Below are positions 53,997 through 63,272 of a stretch of 64,000 bases of DNA, in pieces. Within the stretch, counting starts at the first letter, position 1, and the number at the start of each line of letters is the position of its first letter. The notes under the pieces are model-generated. The model saw only the letters and a program-made list of their open reading frames with translations. It was not told the DNA's origin and made no database searches. Both the position numbers and the translations under genes were made by a program. Origin of the DNA: Bog-473 sp963788125 (GTDB lineage: Bacteria; Actinomycetota; Acidimicrobiia; Acidimicrobiales; RAAP-2); NCBI GenBank assembly GCA_963788125.1, contig CAWBFN010000002.1:1178001-1242000 (forward strand), written 5' to 3'.

Positions 53997-56426
53997 TCAT
54001 TCGGAATGAAGGACTCGGGCCGGCTGCACGCGGCTGGCGAACCACGCAGGACCCGCGGCAACGATCATGGCGATGAGCAGAACGGCGGGAATGCACAACG
54101 CGACGCTAACGCCCGGAACCACCGATGACGTCCCGATTCCGAGCTCGTTCGCAAAGAGGGCCCAGGCGGCGCGGCCGGCAAGGATTCCCAGCGGTATCCC
54201 GATTACCAACGAAATCGCGGCGAATGTCCCGGCCTGCCACGCCACGAGCGCCAAGACCTGGCGAGGGACGAATCCGATCGTCTTGAGGATGGCGATGTCG
54301 CGGCGGCTCCGTTGGACCCAGACGATCATCAATTGTGCCAGCACCCCAACCCCGAGGACGGCCAATACCAGGGCCAGGAACTGGGGCACCCCTTCGATTC
54401 GCGCGTAGTTGCCGATGTCAAAGGGAGGCTGGCTCGTGACGAAACAGGTGGTCTGTTGGACTCCCGAGCAAAACGATGCGGTCGCCTTGCCCAAGCTCCT
54501 GACCTCACGAGCCTGATCGGGACCGGGCGCAAAGCGAACCAACAAGAACACGGAGGAATTCGCGACCGACGTCCTCGGCGGCACGAGGTCTGCCGCGGTG
54601 ACGGCCGCCCCGAGTCCTAAGTCAGTCGACGTGAAGCTCCCCTGGTCGAACGCCGGGAACACCGCCTGTCCAACGATGTGCATCCTCCGCGGTACGCCGT
54701 TTATGCTCAGCGTCAGGTCGTCCCCGACTTGCCGGTGAACCAGACGCAGCACAGACGCTCCCAACGCGACCTCGTCAGGGTGGGTGGGCAGCCGGCCGGT
54801 CACCAGAGTCGGCCCAACAAGCGGACCAGCCCCTCGGGACAGTCCGATGGCAGGAACATGGGAACCCATGACGTCAACCGTTCCGAAGTCCCCGATCGTC
54901 CAGGCCACGACGCCGGCGCGGTGGTGCATCGAGCTGTGGATGACGCCCAGGGGAATGGGGTTGAACTGAGTGTCGATCGCGGCCTGCCAGGTCTGCCCGT
55001 ACAGCGACGGCGTTGTCACGAGGTGCATTAGGTTGGCACTGAACGTGAAAGTGCCGACGACCATGGCGATCGACAAGACGGTGCCGACGAGCGCGCTACG
55101 CACGGGAACGGCCCCCCGCCCGGCACCGGGATCAAGCGCCTCGCGGATGCCGAGCGAGGCCGTCACGGGGGCTCCGCTGCTCGAGAGTCGGGCCAACCAC
55201 CTGCCCCGAGTCGCTGCGGCTCGGCGGTCCGCGCCTTGGTCGGCCCCCGAGCTCAGCCGCCACGACGGCACCGCCACAGCCGCCATAAGAGCGACGACGA
55301 TGCCCATGAGGCCGATGCCGAGCACGACGCCGTCGACGTCAATGCCGGGACTTGGCTCGGCGAGCCGCGCCGCGCCGAGTGGCATGATCGGAGACGCGAG
55401 AACGGCGACGACGAACGCAACCAACGCTCCTACCACGGCCATGGCCGCCACCTGCATCAGGTTGATGCACCACAATTGCCTGTGACTGAGTCCGAGCGCC
55501 CGAAGCGTCGTGACGTCAGTACTCGATGACTTGAGCTGTCGGAGGACTGCCTGGGCAATGAGCACCAATCCTGTGAGGGCGACGAGGAATGCGAAGATGG
55601 CCAGCGCGATGGCCTCGGGTCGAATGGCATGCTCGATCTGAGCGGCCTGGTCATTCAAATTGGCGACGAAGACGTTTCCTCCTGTAGCCGGGAACTTCTT
55701 CGCCAAGGCTTCGGCCTGTCGACCGAATTGAAACGCCGACACACCGGGCCGAAGGCGCACGTAGGCCCCGTCGAAGCTCCGGTAGGTAGGGCCGAGCTGG
55801 TCGTAGAAGGCGCGAGTGGTGTAGACGACCGGGATTTGCGCCAACGCGGTGATTGGCACCGGATTGTCGCGCGTCAGGAAGACGCCAACGACTCTCTCGC
55901 GGAAGATCCGCAGTCCCTCCGGCGACTGACCAGAGGCTGTTGAAAGCGTTGCCGCGAGCGTGATCTCGCTGCCGACCTGGGCGTGGAGCTCTGCGGCCGC
56001 TCGTACATCCAACGCCACCTCGTGGACCCGATTCGTCACGGGCAGTCTCCCCGAGAGGATGCGAGGGCGCTCGATAACTCGGCTGAATCGTTGATCGACA
56101 GGCGCAAAGACCTGAGCTTCGACCAGCTTTCGGCCAGGCCGAACCGGCAATGCCTGGACCCCGATCAAAGGCGCTACCGTCTCGACGCCCGGCAGCTTGG
56201 CGAGCGCTGGGTAATAGCCGCCGAACCCCGTGTTGTTCGGGCTGACGAGCACGTCTGCGGCGTTGGAGCTGGCGAGGAAGCGACCGTAGGCGGAGTCGGT
56301 GCGCCTGGCGCCGGCGGCGGCAACCAGGACGACAGCGCCGGCGAGGCCGACGATTGCGGCCAGCATCGCCCAGTTCCGCCAACGCGCGCGGAGCTGGCGC
56401 TCCACGACCCAGATGAGGGAAGCCAC
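53997..56426 (-). CDS. FtsX-type ABC transporter permease (paralog of 5296-7779)
   Basis: 809 residues from GTG 56426, preceded by aaagggga. Same architecture and many shared strings with the first permease: VLVSPNNTGFGGYYPALAKL, AIRPEAIALAIFAFLVALTG, MPLGAARLAEPSPGIDVDG and GRGAVPVRSALVG. N-terminal helix WAMLAAIVGLAGAVVLVAAA, central helices around 265-360, and four helices at the C-terminus with AILKTIGFVPRQVLALVAWQ, the FtsX coupling-helix region that contacts the ATPase. Intact. Again no ATPase gene is adjacent. The two copies lie on opposite strands 46 kb apart. Confidence 0.87.
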   Translation of the reverse strand: MASLIWVVERQLRARWRNWAMLAAIVGLAGAVVLVAAAGARRTDSAYGRFLASSNAADVLVSPNNTGFGGYYPALAKLPGVETVAPLIGVQALPVRPGRKLVEAQVFAPVDQRFSRVIERPRILSGRLPVTNRVHEVALDVRAAAELHAQVGSEITLAATLSTASGQSPEGLRIFRERVVGVFLTRDNPVPITALAQIPVVYTTRAFYDQLGPTYRSFDGAYVRLRPGVSAFQFGRQAEALAKKFPATGGNVFVANLNDQAAQIEHAIRPEAIALAIFAFLVALTGLVLIAQAVLRQLKSSSTDVTTLRALGLSHRQLWCINLMQVAAMAVVGALVAFVVAVLASPIMPLGAARLAEPSPGIDVDGVVLGIGLMGIVVALMAAVAVPSWRLSSGADQGADRRAAATRGRWLARLSSSGAPVTASLGIREALDPGAGRGAVPVRSALVGTVLSIAMVVGTFTFSANLMHLVTTPSLYGQTWQAAIDTQFNPIPLGVIHSSMHHRAGVVAWTIGDFGTVDVMGSHVPAIGLSRGAGPLVGPTLVTGRLPTHPDEVALGASVLRLVHRQVGDDLTLSINGVPRRMHIVGQAVFPAFDQGSFTSTDLGLGAAVTAADLVPPRTSVANSSVFLLVRFAPGPDQAREVRSLGKATASFCSGVQQTTCFVTSQPPFDIGNYARIEGVPQFLALVLAVLGVGVLAQLMIVWVQRSRRDIAILKTIGFVPRQVLALVAWQAGTFAAISLVIGIPLGILAGRAAWALFANELGIGTSSVVPGVSVALCIPAVLLIAMIVAAGPAWFASRVQPARVLHSE

Positions 56427-56942
56427 GGCTCCCCTTTAGCGGTCCGTCATTTGCGTCATGAATATGCGACTCGTCACCGGTTCATTAAACAGGACCGCTC
56501 ACAGCGTCGAAAGGGTAGCCGGTGTGGTGACCACCACGGGCTACTCTAGGGACGTGAGCGGCAAAGCGCTGACTATGCGGTGATCTCGCGCATATGCCCA
56601 CCGTGGTGACGTTGCACGAACGAGAGCGCCAAGAGCGATACTTCGCAGGGTGACGGCTGGTGCTTGCTAGCAACCGACGTGTAATCCACTTGACTCCGAC
56701 CCTCTCAGTTCGCTCCCAGATAACCAGAGATTCGTTGCCCGGCCAATGGTGCCAGCCCCATTTCTGCCTCGTACCTGCAGCCCATGTCCCGCGACCCGGT
56801 GGTGGGAGCACCAAGGTCGCCGGTGAGGCTTCCACCCTTGTATGGCCCGCCGAATCGTGGCGGAATTCGGCTGGATGGTTGGTCCGTCTGCTGGCTCACG
56901 TCGTCCCAGGATTGGGACTCCTATTCACATTGGAAGGGGATT
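56427..56942. other. intergenic, promoter region of permease and membrane-protein genes
   Basis: About 515 bases; frames 56485-56835 (minus) and 56660-57007 (plus) show no family resemblance. The plus-strand frame from 56784 is only the unused upstream extension of the next gene. Confidence 0.4.
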
Positions 56943-57383
56943 GTGGCAGAGTCCACTGCACTTCGGGTGGCGGCACTTGGGTTTGCCGGCGCGGTGGGAT
57001 TCGCTAGTGCGGTCGCGCTCCGAGAGGACCTACCCGCCGCGGCGCTGGGCCTGAAGATTCCCCTCTCGGTTCCTACGGGGCTGGTGGTCGGATTGGGGGC
57101 GGGAATTTCGGCGCCCTGGCCAATGCCAGTGGCGGCGTTGGTAGCCTCGATGAAGGCCAGATCCGGCAATGGGCCTCGTTGGCCGGGGCGCCTGTGCACC
57201 GGTCTGGGCATCGCGGCCGTTCTCGGACAGCTGGTCGAGCCTTTGATGCGTCAGCCAAAATCGTGGACGCCAGCGGTTCGTATTGCGCTCCTCCTCAACT
57301 TTGGGGCCTCAGTCGGATTGGCCGGAGCGGGGCTCTGGCAAATGAAGGAGTCTCGTGGTCGACGACCGACGAAACCCGTCTGA
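56943..57383 (+). CDS. hypothetical four-helix membrane protein
   Basis: 146 residues from GTG 56943, chosen over the ATG-type start at 56784 because gaagggga lies at ideal distance and the upstream extension looks non-coding. Hydrophobic segments: RVAALGFAGAVGFASAVAL, TGLVVGLGAGISAPWPMPVA, RLCTGLGIAAVLGQLVEPL and RIALLLNFGASVGLAGAGLW; the end is basic. No domain family is recognised. The pattern resembles small actinobacterial integral membrane proteins of unknown role. Confidence 0.6.
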   Translation: MAESTALRVAALGFAGAVGFASAVALREDLPAAALGLKIPLSVPTGLVVGLGAGISAPWPMPVAALVASMKARSGNGPRWPGRLCTGLGIAAVLGQLVEPLMRQPKSWTPAVRIALLLNFGASVGLAGAGLWQMKESRGRRPTKPV

Positions 57384-58089
57384 TCTGCCCCCGGCCGTGC
57401 CCACTCTATTCGTCTTCCAACGCTACGAAGTCCTGTCGAGGACGGCAGACAGCCACGGAAGCGGGAAGCGCACAGCTCGGCTGATGTGACCACCTTACGG
57501 ATCGTCTTGCGAGCCGTCATTGTGGCCCTTCACACGTGCCCGACTCGTGCGATCACACGGGTGACCCAAGGGATCCGTCGCATACCCGAATCGACGGTCG
57601 AGGCCTCCCCCTCGTTCGCGCACCTCCGTCCTTCTCCGCCTTCCCCGCTTCGCCCTCCGCTTCGGGTGGGCGCTGGGCCCCGGCTATCCCGCTTCGCCGC
57701 CTCCGGTCGCCGGCCCCGTGCGTGGCGTTTTCGTGCCGTCCTGTGGCAGGACTCGCAGCTCATGGATGGGCGGACGTTTCGGGGACGGCGGGAGGGCAGA
57801 AGCGCGCAGTCTCGCGTTTGCGGCGTTTCGGCTCCCTCTATCTCCTATCCCCGAGGAAGATCAGTTGAGAGAGGGGCCACGACAGCAGAACGGCACCAAA
57901 CCCGCCACGCACCCCCGACCGACCGGGACCGGCGAGACGAACGGGCGTGGCCCGGAGCACGCAGGGCAGGGCCACCCGAGGAGCGGGGCGAGGAGAGAGA
58001 GGGGGCTAGCTCCGTACGGCACATCGGAGATAGTCGAGATGGCTCGCCGGTTGCCGTCGAGCAGATTGAACCAGCCTTGGCGAGAGGGC
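57384..58089. other. GC-rich intergenic stretch, no gene recognised
   Basis: About 700 bases with strong C/T-rich then G/A-rich strand bias (57600-57680 and 57930-58010). Open frames exist on both strands because of the composition, but none resembles a family. It contains the second copy of the 16-base repeat (57852-57867). Confidence 0.4.
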
Positions 58090-58120
58090 TTGACCTTGGA
58101 CCTGACTCTAAGGTCTACCG
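58090..58120 (+). promoter_or_regulatory. MerR-type promoter with 19-bp spacer
   Basis: TTGACC (58090-58095), 19 bases, then CTACCG (58115-58120). The spacer region contains the inverted pair acctt (58094-58098) and aaggt (58110-58114). This layout matches promoters activated by MerR-family proteins such as SoxR or CueR. The ATG of the truncated MerR gene is 10 bases downstream, so the message would be nearly leaderless. Confidence 0.6.
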
Positions 58121-58129
58121 TGACGGTGC

Positions 58130-58300
58130 ATGACGACGACGACCATCTCCGAGCGGGCGGGGAGCCTCGGGCTTCGGGCGGACACCCTGCGCTACTACGA
58201 GCGGATCGGCCTGTTGCAGCCCGCGGGCGGGTGCACCGCGATCGCGGCGCGGGCCATGGCGGGGCGCCCTAGGACACGCCGCCGAGGTCTTCGCGGCTGA
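58130..58300 (+). pseudogene. MerR family regulator, truncated after the first helices
   Basis: From ATG 58130: TISERAGSLGLRADTLRYYE, then RIGLLQPAGG, the recognition helix and start of the wing of a MerR protein. Then the sequence changes to CTAIAARAMAGRPRTRRRG and stops at 58298-58300. The second half of the DNA-binding domain (R.Y....L..L..I) and the dimerisation helix are absent. The promoter upstream remains. Confidence 0.65.
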
Positions 58301-58406
58301 GCGCCGTGAGCACGTTCTGGACTTCGGTGCGACCGCGTCGCCCGAGAGGAGGGCGAGGATGAGGGGTAACGTCAACGGTGGAAGACGGGCCGAACCACGA
58401 CGGTCC

Positions 58407-58700
58407 TTACTGCTTCGTGTCGCTCGCGACCACCAATCCCTCGGTAACTCGCGGCGGGTTTGGGAAGAGCGCAGCAGCGTTATCCTCAACCCATTGATGC
58501 GCCACTGTGACGGACTCGTCGGCACCGGCTTTGTCCTCGAACACGCTGAGGGACGCCATCGTGCCCTCGCCAGCGTCAATCCAGTAGTAGGCGATGAAAC
58601 CGCTTACTCCTTCAAGGAGAGGCATGAAGCTTTCACGGACGAGGCGTCCCGCTTCGGCGTCGTCTGTGATGCCCTCGTACCTCCGGACGGCTGCATACAT
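58407..58700 (-). CDS. antibiotic-biosynthesis-monooxygenase-like (ABM) protein
   Basis: 97 residues from ATG 58700. Ribosome site aaggaggt lies right against ATG 58706 but six bases ahead of ATG 58700, so the latter is the better start. Ferredoxin-like ABM fold: YAAVRRYEGITDDAEAGRLV, ESFMPLLEGVSGFIAYYWID, GTMASLSVFEDKAGADESVT and AHQWVEDNAAALFPNPPRVT, then a final strand GLVVASDTKQ. The family includes haem-degrading and quinone-forming monooxygenases; many are uncharacterised like this one. Stand-alone. Confidence 0.8.
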   Translation of the reverse strand: MYAAVRRYEGITDDAEAGRLVRESFMPLLEGVSGFIAYYWIDAGEGTMASLSVFEDKAGADESVTVAHQWVEDNAAALFPNPPRVTEGLVVASDTKQ

Positions 58701-58706
58701 CGGCAT

Positions 58707-59352
58707 ACCTCCTTCGCTCACCCCTCTTGTGGACCGCCTGCGCTGACCTCCGGCTCCCCCCGCCGCACTACCCACGCGGGCGAGCCGGACACAGCCATCA
58801 TGGCCACCTCGGCCCTTGCAGCGCAATGGTGCAGTCTCCCCGGCGAGAAACGGCAGTTCAGGGAGGCGACGCATACATCGAGGACGAACTTGGCTTGTTC
58901 CGATGGGACAGGTCGAGGCGGATGGAGCGAGCTGACGCCAGCTCGGATCTGGACGGTCAGTCGCCCCCACAGGCCCTGTCGGAAGTGCGGATATGGGTGG
59001 TTTCAGCGTGAGCCGGGAGTAGCCCAATACGCCGGGAGGGCGGGACACCCACCAAGCCCGATCGGTCCATTACGCACCCCAAAGCGCCCGGCACAACGGA
59101 GAGTCTTCCTTCAGACGTGCAGCTCTATCCGCCGAATCGCCACATCGAGAAGGGCACGGTCGGACTAGTCCACCTCTCTGCATCCCACACGAAGGCGGCT
59201 ACTGCTTACCGAGACACCGTACCCAGGTCCAGCGGACTGGGGGCACCCTCGGCGCCGCTGCGTCCAGCCTTATACTGTGATGAGATGGAGCGCAGGTAAT
59301 CTGCGGACCCGATAACCGACCACATCGAGATAGCTCCGTAAGGACGCGGCTT
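58707..59352. other. intergenic, nothing recognised
   Basis: About 650 bases. The plus-strand frame 58727-59011 and its minus-strand partner lack ribosome sites and known motifs. No RNA gene or repeat seen. Confidence 0.4.
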
Positions 59353-60213
59353 ATGAGTGAGGTCATGCCGGCGGCATTCCTGGGGCACGGGAGCCCGATG
59401 AACGCGCTGGATCACAATGGGTACACCGAGGCATGGCGGGCCTTTGGGGACTCGGTGCCCCGACCTCGTGCGATCCTCGCTATCTCCGCACATTGGTACG
59501 TCAACGCATCGGCGGTCACCGCCATGGCTCAACCCAAGACGATCCACGACTTCTACGGCTTCCCGGATGAACTCTTCGCCGTCCAATATCCTGCTTCAGG
59601 CGATCCCGCCCTTGCAGAGGAGGTAGCCCAGGTGGTCAAGCCTACGTGGGTCGGGTTTGATCACGACAGTTGGGGCATTGACCACGGCACCTGGTCGGTT
59701 CTTTTGCATGCGTTTCCCAATGCCGACGTTCCCGTCGTCCAGCTATCGATCAATGCCGAGAGGCCACTCGACTACCATTTCGAACTCGGGGCGAAGCTCG
59801 CACCGCTGCGGCAGCGCGGCATCCTCATCATCGCCAGCGGCAACGTGGTTCACAATCTGCATCGCATCGACTGGAGCCGACCCGACGGAGGGCTCGACTG
59901 GGCTCATCGCTTCGATGACGCAGCTCGGGAACACATGACCACATCACCGGCGGCTGTACTCGGCCTGCGCGATCACACTGATTTCCCGAACGCGGTCCCT
60001 ACGCCCGACCATTTCCTCCCCCTTCTCTATCTCGCCGGACTGGCCGAGGCGGCGGGATCGACCACGGACGTGCTCATTGAGGGCTACGCCTACGGTTCGC
60101 TGTCGATGACGGCCTTTACCCTTGACGCCAACTGCCCAGAACAGCCGCTTCTTGCCCACGCCGCACCGCTCCCGAGTCCTGACCGCGTCCCGCCCGACGA
60201 CACCAACACTTAG
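59353..60213 (+). CDS. DODA-type extradiol ring-cleavage dioxygenase
   Basis: 286 residues from ATG 59353. LigB superfamily, YgiD/4,5-DOPA dioxygenase branch: PAAFLGHGSPMNAL with the first metal His, AILAISAHWYVNASAVTAMA with the second, IDHGTWSVLLHAFPNADVPV, ILIIASGNVVHNLHRIDW with the third conserved His, and the C-terminal GYAYGSLSMTAF. It uses non-haem Fe(II) or Zn(II) and opens catechol-type rings next to the diol; the physiological substrate in bacteria is unclear. Length is normal. An IS110-family element follows directly. Confidence 0.9.
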   Translation: MSEVMPAAFLGHGSPMNALDHNGYTEAWRAFGDSVPRPRAILAISAHWYVNASAVTAMAQPKTIHDFYGFPDELFAVQYPASGDPALAEEVAQVVKPTWVGFDHDSWGIDHGTWSVLLHAFPNADVPVVQLSINAERPLDYHFELGAKLAPLRQRGILIIASGNVVHNLHRIDWSRPDGGLDWAHRFDDAAREHMTTSPAAVLGLRDHTDFPNAVPTPDHFLPLLYLAGLAEAAGSTTDVLIEGYAYGSLSMTAFTLDANCPEQPLLAHAAPLPSPDRVPPDDTNT

Positions 60214-60239
60214 AGCGACGGCCCTTGGCTGTCGGGCCG

Positions 60240-60517
60240 CCAGCAGACCCGGCATGAAGAGTGTGAGAGTGCCTTCTCGTCGGAGCATCCACCGGTCGCA
60301 GAGGTCTCACCATTACGGTCGGGCGTCCCTGGGCTTCGGCCTGACTCGATACCCCATACGGTCTCACGTTGGTTCGTCGTCCGTTGCCCAGGTTCACCCG
60401 GCACCACTGGTCGGGCGGTGTGATCGGTCGTCCTGTTCGCGCAGGCCAACCTCTCACGATCCCGCCGTCCCCGCGGTGGTGCCACCCCTTGACCGATTCA
60501 GAGGAGAAGGAGCGGCA
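60240..60517 (+). ncRNA. probable bridge RNA region of the IS110 element
   Basis: The 280 bases ahead of the recombinase have no ribosome-linked frame of their own and contain several short inverted sequences (for example ggtggtgccacc at 60475-60486). In IS110 subgroup elements this interval encodes a structured RNA with target- and donor-binding loops that guides recombination. This is inferred from position and family; the loops were not identified. Confidence 0.35.
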
Positions 60518-61565
60518 GTGACAATCATGGTAGATACCCAGCGCGCCCTGACGGGCGGCGTCGATACGCACGCGGATGTCCATGTGGCGGCGGTGATCGA
60601 CCCCGAGGGCGGCTTGCTCGGAGTGAAGTCCTTCACCACGAATCTCGTCGGCTGCAAGAGGCTCAGTGGCTGGATGTGCGGCTTCGGAGTGATCGGCCTG
60701 GTCGGGGTGGAAGGCACGGGCTCGTATGGAGCCGGCCTGGCCCGTCACCTCCATCGAGAGGGTCTGCTCGTCGTCGAAGTCGACCGACCCAACCGCCAAG
60801 AGCGGGCCCGGCAGGGAAAGTCCGATTCGCTCGATGCCATCGAAGCGGCCCGGGCCGCGCTGTCCGGACGCTCCTTCGGGGTAGCCAAGACCCGCGACGG
60901 CAACGTGGAAGCCATCCGCGCCCTCATGGTGGCGCGCCGCAGCGCAGGCGAGTCGAGAACCAAGGCCATCAACCAGATCCGCCAGCTCGTCTACACCGCC
61001 CCCGATGAGCTGCGGGAACGCTTCGTGGGAGTGCCCTCGTGGCGTATTGCCGAAGGGGTCGCAATCCTGCGCGTGCACGCCGACGCCGACCCGGTGCGCA
61101 TGGCAACCAAGAGTGCCCTCGGGACGCTCGGGGGGCCGACGCGCCGTGGCGCTCGGAGAAGAGGGCAAGCGTCTCGATGTCCTCATCGCCCGCTTGGTCG
61201 ACAAGGTGGCCCCGGAACTCGTGGAATTAGTGGGCCTTGGTCCCCATACCGCCGCGCTCTTGCTCATCGCAGCCGGCGACAATCCATCACGCCTGCGCAG
61301 TGAGGCCCCCTGGGCCAAGCTCTGCGGCGTGGCACCGCTCGAGGCATCTTCGGGCAAGGTCACTCGTCACCGACTCAACCGCGGCGGTGACCGACCGGCC
61401 AATCACGCCCTGTGGCGCATCGCTATGACCCGGATGGCATGCCACGAAGAGACCAAGGTCTACGTGGCGCGCCGCACCGCGGAGGACAAGTCCAAAAGAG
61501 AGATCATGCGCGTCCTCAAGCGCTACGTCGCGCGGGAGGTCTACCACTACCTACCACGGGACTAG
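60518..61565 (+). pseudogene. IS110-family recombinase/transposase, one frameshift
   Basis: GTG 60518 (or ATG 60527) after gaggagaaggag. The N-terminal RuvC-like DEDD domain shows GGVDTHADVHVAAVIDPEGG (Asp), VGVEGTGSYGAGLARHLHRE (Glu) and QGKSDSLDAIEAARAALSG (DxxD). A one-base change near 61130 shifts the frame; the C-terminal Tnp domain follows: VGLGPHTAALLLIAAGDNPS, WAKLCGVAPLEASSGKVTRH with the catalytic Ser, RLNRGGDRPANHALWRIAM and KSKREIMRVLKRYVAREVYH. All catalytic residues are present across the break, so a single-base correction would restore a full-length enzyme of about 350 residues. Confidence 0.88.
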
Positions 61566-61778
61566 AGCTCCGAGCTGCACCTGACATTGTCGAAGTGATC
61601 GCACCGATGGCTTAATGAGAATCCGCCCTCGACATATCGAGTGGCCCTTTCATGTCGTGCCTCGCAGCATCACCATCGACACCAAACTGCCCCTTGACAT
61701 CCATAGGAGATTCGTACTGGGACAGTCTTTGCCTCGTGTGCACTCGTGGCACTCGTGGCGTGGCGCACCTGATCGATG

Positions 61779-62516
61779 TCAGATGGAACCTGCTTCATTC
61801 AGGTACTCCTGCCAAGTCTGGTGGCCCTCGGCGTGGAGCGGGCAGGTGTTGAGCCCCTCTCGGAACGCTCTGGCGGCACGTCCCGGTAGAGGAAGAGAGA
61901 CAAACCGACGAGGTCGATGCCAGCGGAGACGCCATGCTTCGGCCATTCTGGACAGTGGCAGAACCTCTGGGCCTCCGAAATCGACGGCGCGGCCCGCAGG
62001 TGATCCATCCAGAAGATCAACGAGCCGCGCTGCCACTTCCCAGGCGGCAACCGGTTGAAGGAGAAATCCGGACGGGAGCGGCGCGAGCGGCGATCGCTGC
62101 AACGCCCGCAACAGCCTGGCGGCCAGCTCGTGAAACTGGGTCGCCCGCAGGATCGTGGACGCCACCGGCGATTCGGCGATCAGCTCCTCACAGCGCAACT
62201 TCTGGCGGTAGTAGCCAAAGGGAATGTCGTCGATCCCGACGATCGACACGTACAAGAGATGCCTGGTCTCTGGTGGCATGAACTCCAAAAGGGTCCGGGT
62301 CTGCACAACGTCGTTGCGGCCGGAGGCGGCATGAATGACCGAATCGACGCCCTGCATTGCGGCCGCCACCCCCACGCCCGTCTTGAGATCACCCAGGTGT
62401 GTCCCTCGACTAAGGCTGCGTGAGAGCACCCTGACGTCGTGCCCCAGACCCTTTAGCTGACTCACCACGTGGCGGCCAAGGGTGCCTGAGCCGCCGGTCA
62501 CCAAAACGCTTGCCAT
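61779..62516 (-). CDS. NAD(P)H-binding (NmrA/SDR-a type) oxidoreductase
   Basis: 245 residues from ATG 62516. Atypical SDR: VLVTGGSGTLGRHVVSQLKG dinucleotide loop, VRVLSRSLSRG, VDSVIHAASGRNDVVQT, HLLYVSIVGIDDIPFGYYRQ (YYRxK position of the active site) and ILRATQFHELAARLL. Similar proteins act as NAD(P)H sensors or reductases for quinone-like substrates. C-terminal residues GHQTWQEYL occur in many relatives. Stand-alone gene between an IS110 element and a mycothiol-type isomerase. Confidence 0.87.
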   Translation of the reverse strand: MASVLVTGGSGTLGRHVVSQLKGLGHDVRVLSRSLSRGTHLGDLKTGVGVAAAMQGVDSVIHAASGRNDVVQTRTLLEFMPPETRHLLYVSIVGIDDIPFGYYRQKLRCEELIAESPVASTILRATQFHELAARLLRALQRSPLAPLPSGFLLQPVAAWEVAARLVDLLDGSPAGRAVDFGGPEVLPLSRMAEAWRLRWHRPRRFVSLPLPGRAARAFREGLNTCPLHAEGHQTWQEYLNEAGSI

Positions 62517-62643
62517 AACGCCACTGTATGACTGCGGGGCTCATCGTCATCGATGGAGTGAATGCGGAGGCACCGTCCGTGTCACATATGCGTGCCAATG
62601 AGCCACAGGGCGGATTCAAGCGGTCCACCCGAGTCCGGCATCG

Positions 62644-63186
62644 TTAGGGGACGCGGCCAGTAATCGCAACGATACGGTCGAGTTGTGATGCGTCGGGAGA
62701 AACCTCTACTGGAGGACCCCATAAGTCCGGCACCGGAGCATTGGGGACGAACACGGCCACATGGTCAAAGCACACCTGCACGGTCGGCTCTGGAAGATCG
62801 AACGGCTGGTCAGTGGCATTTGCCAAGTCCCAGCCGTGGACGACCAACTCCGTGAGAGTGATTTTGCCCCACGTCGTGTTGGAGAGATCCGATCCCGGCA
62901 CGTTACCGGTGCCCTCCCACGCCGCCGGGTCGTCCCATGCCTTACCCAGTGTCCGCACATGCTGTATGACAATGTTCTGCCAGTCTGGTTTGAGAGTTGA
63001 ATAGCCGGCCTCGGGAAGGTCGCGGCCGAGAGCGAGCGCCGTTGCTCCCAGAACCACCAGATCGACATGGTCGATGAGATCGCCGACGGTGTATTCAATG
63101 CACGGGGTAGGAGCTACAAGCTGCTCATTCGCAATACCCGAGACCACCTCGATCATCTGTTCGCATGCTGGTTTGAGGTCAATCAT
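62644..63186 (-). CDS. TIGR03086 family metal-binding protein (DinB/mycothiol maleylpyruvate isomerase-like)
   Basis: 180 residues from ATG 63186 with aaggacgg upstream. DinB-like four-helix bundle: TPCIEYTVGDLIDHVDLVVL has the first metal His, AWDDPAAWEG the middle region, and TELVVHGWDLANATDQPFDL the HGWDLA motif with the second ligand. Actinobacterial proteins of this family use or process mycothiol; catalysis has been shown only for a few. Cytosolic; divergent from the frameshifted gene at 63273. Confidence 0.88.
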   Translation of the reverse strand: MIDLKPACEQMIEVVSGIANEQLVAPTPCIEYTVGDLIDHVDLVVLGATALALGRDLPEAGYSTLKPDWQNIVIQHVRTLGKAWDDPAAWEGTGNVPGSDLSNTTWGKITLTELVVHGWDLANATDQPFDLPEPTVQVCFDHVAVFVPNAPVPDLWGPPVEVSPDASQLDRIVAITGRVP

Positions 63187-63272
63187 GGTCCGTCCTTAGA
63201 CGTATCGATCTCCCGCAGGCTAACGCCCGATGCTGGCGTTCAAGGTGCCGTACTGCCCACCGAACCGGCGTT

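Larger units (their letters stand above)
60214..61620 (+). mobile_element. IS110-family element (boundaries approximate)
   Basis: Contains a DEDD recombinase gene (60518-61565), preceded by about 300 non-coding bases and followed by about 55. IS110 elements lack terminal inverted repeats and make no usual target duplication, so ends cannot be fixed here. The long 5' non-coding part fits the IS110 subgroup, in which a bridge RNA is encoded upstream of the recombinase. Confidence 0.7.

Noticed and set aside
53712..54128. Plus-strand frame starting inside the hairpin, with an acidic N-terminus
   Set aside because: It runs through the tRNA-like fragment and into the antisense of the permease gene; the matching minus-strand frame shows the TGSTPVP string that arises from tRNA 3' ends. 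Probably not coding.
57486..58133. 215-codon plus-strand frame
   Set aside because: Arg/Pro/Ser-rich product expected from GC-rich non-coding DNA; no motif, no ribosome site.
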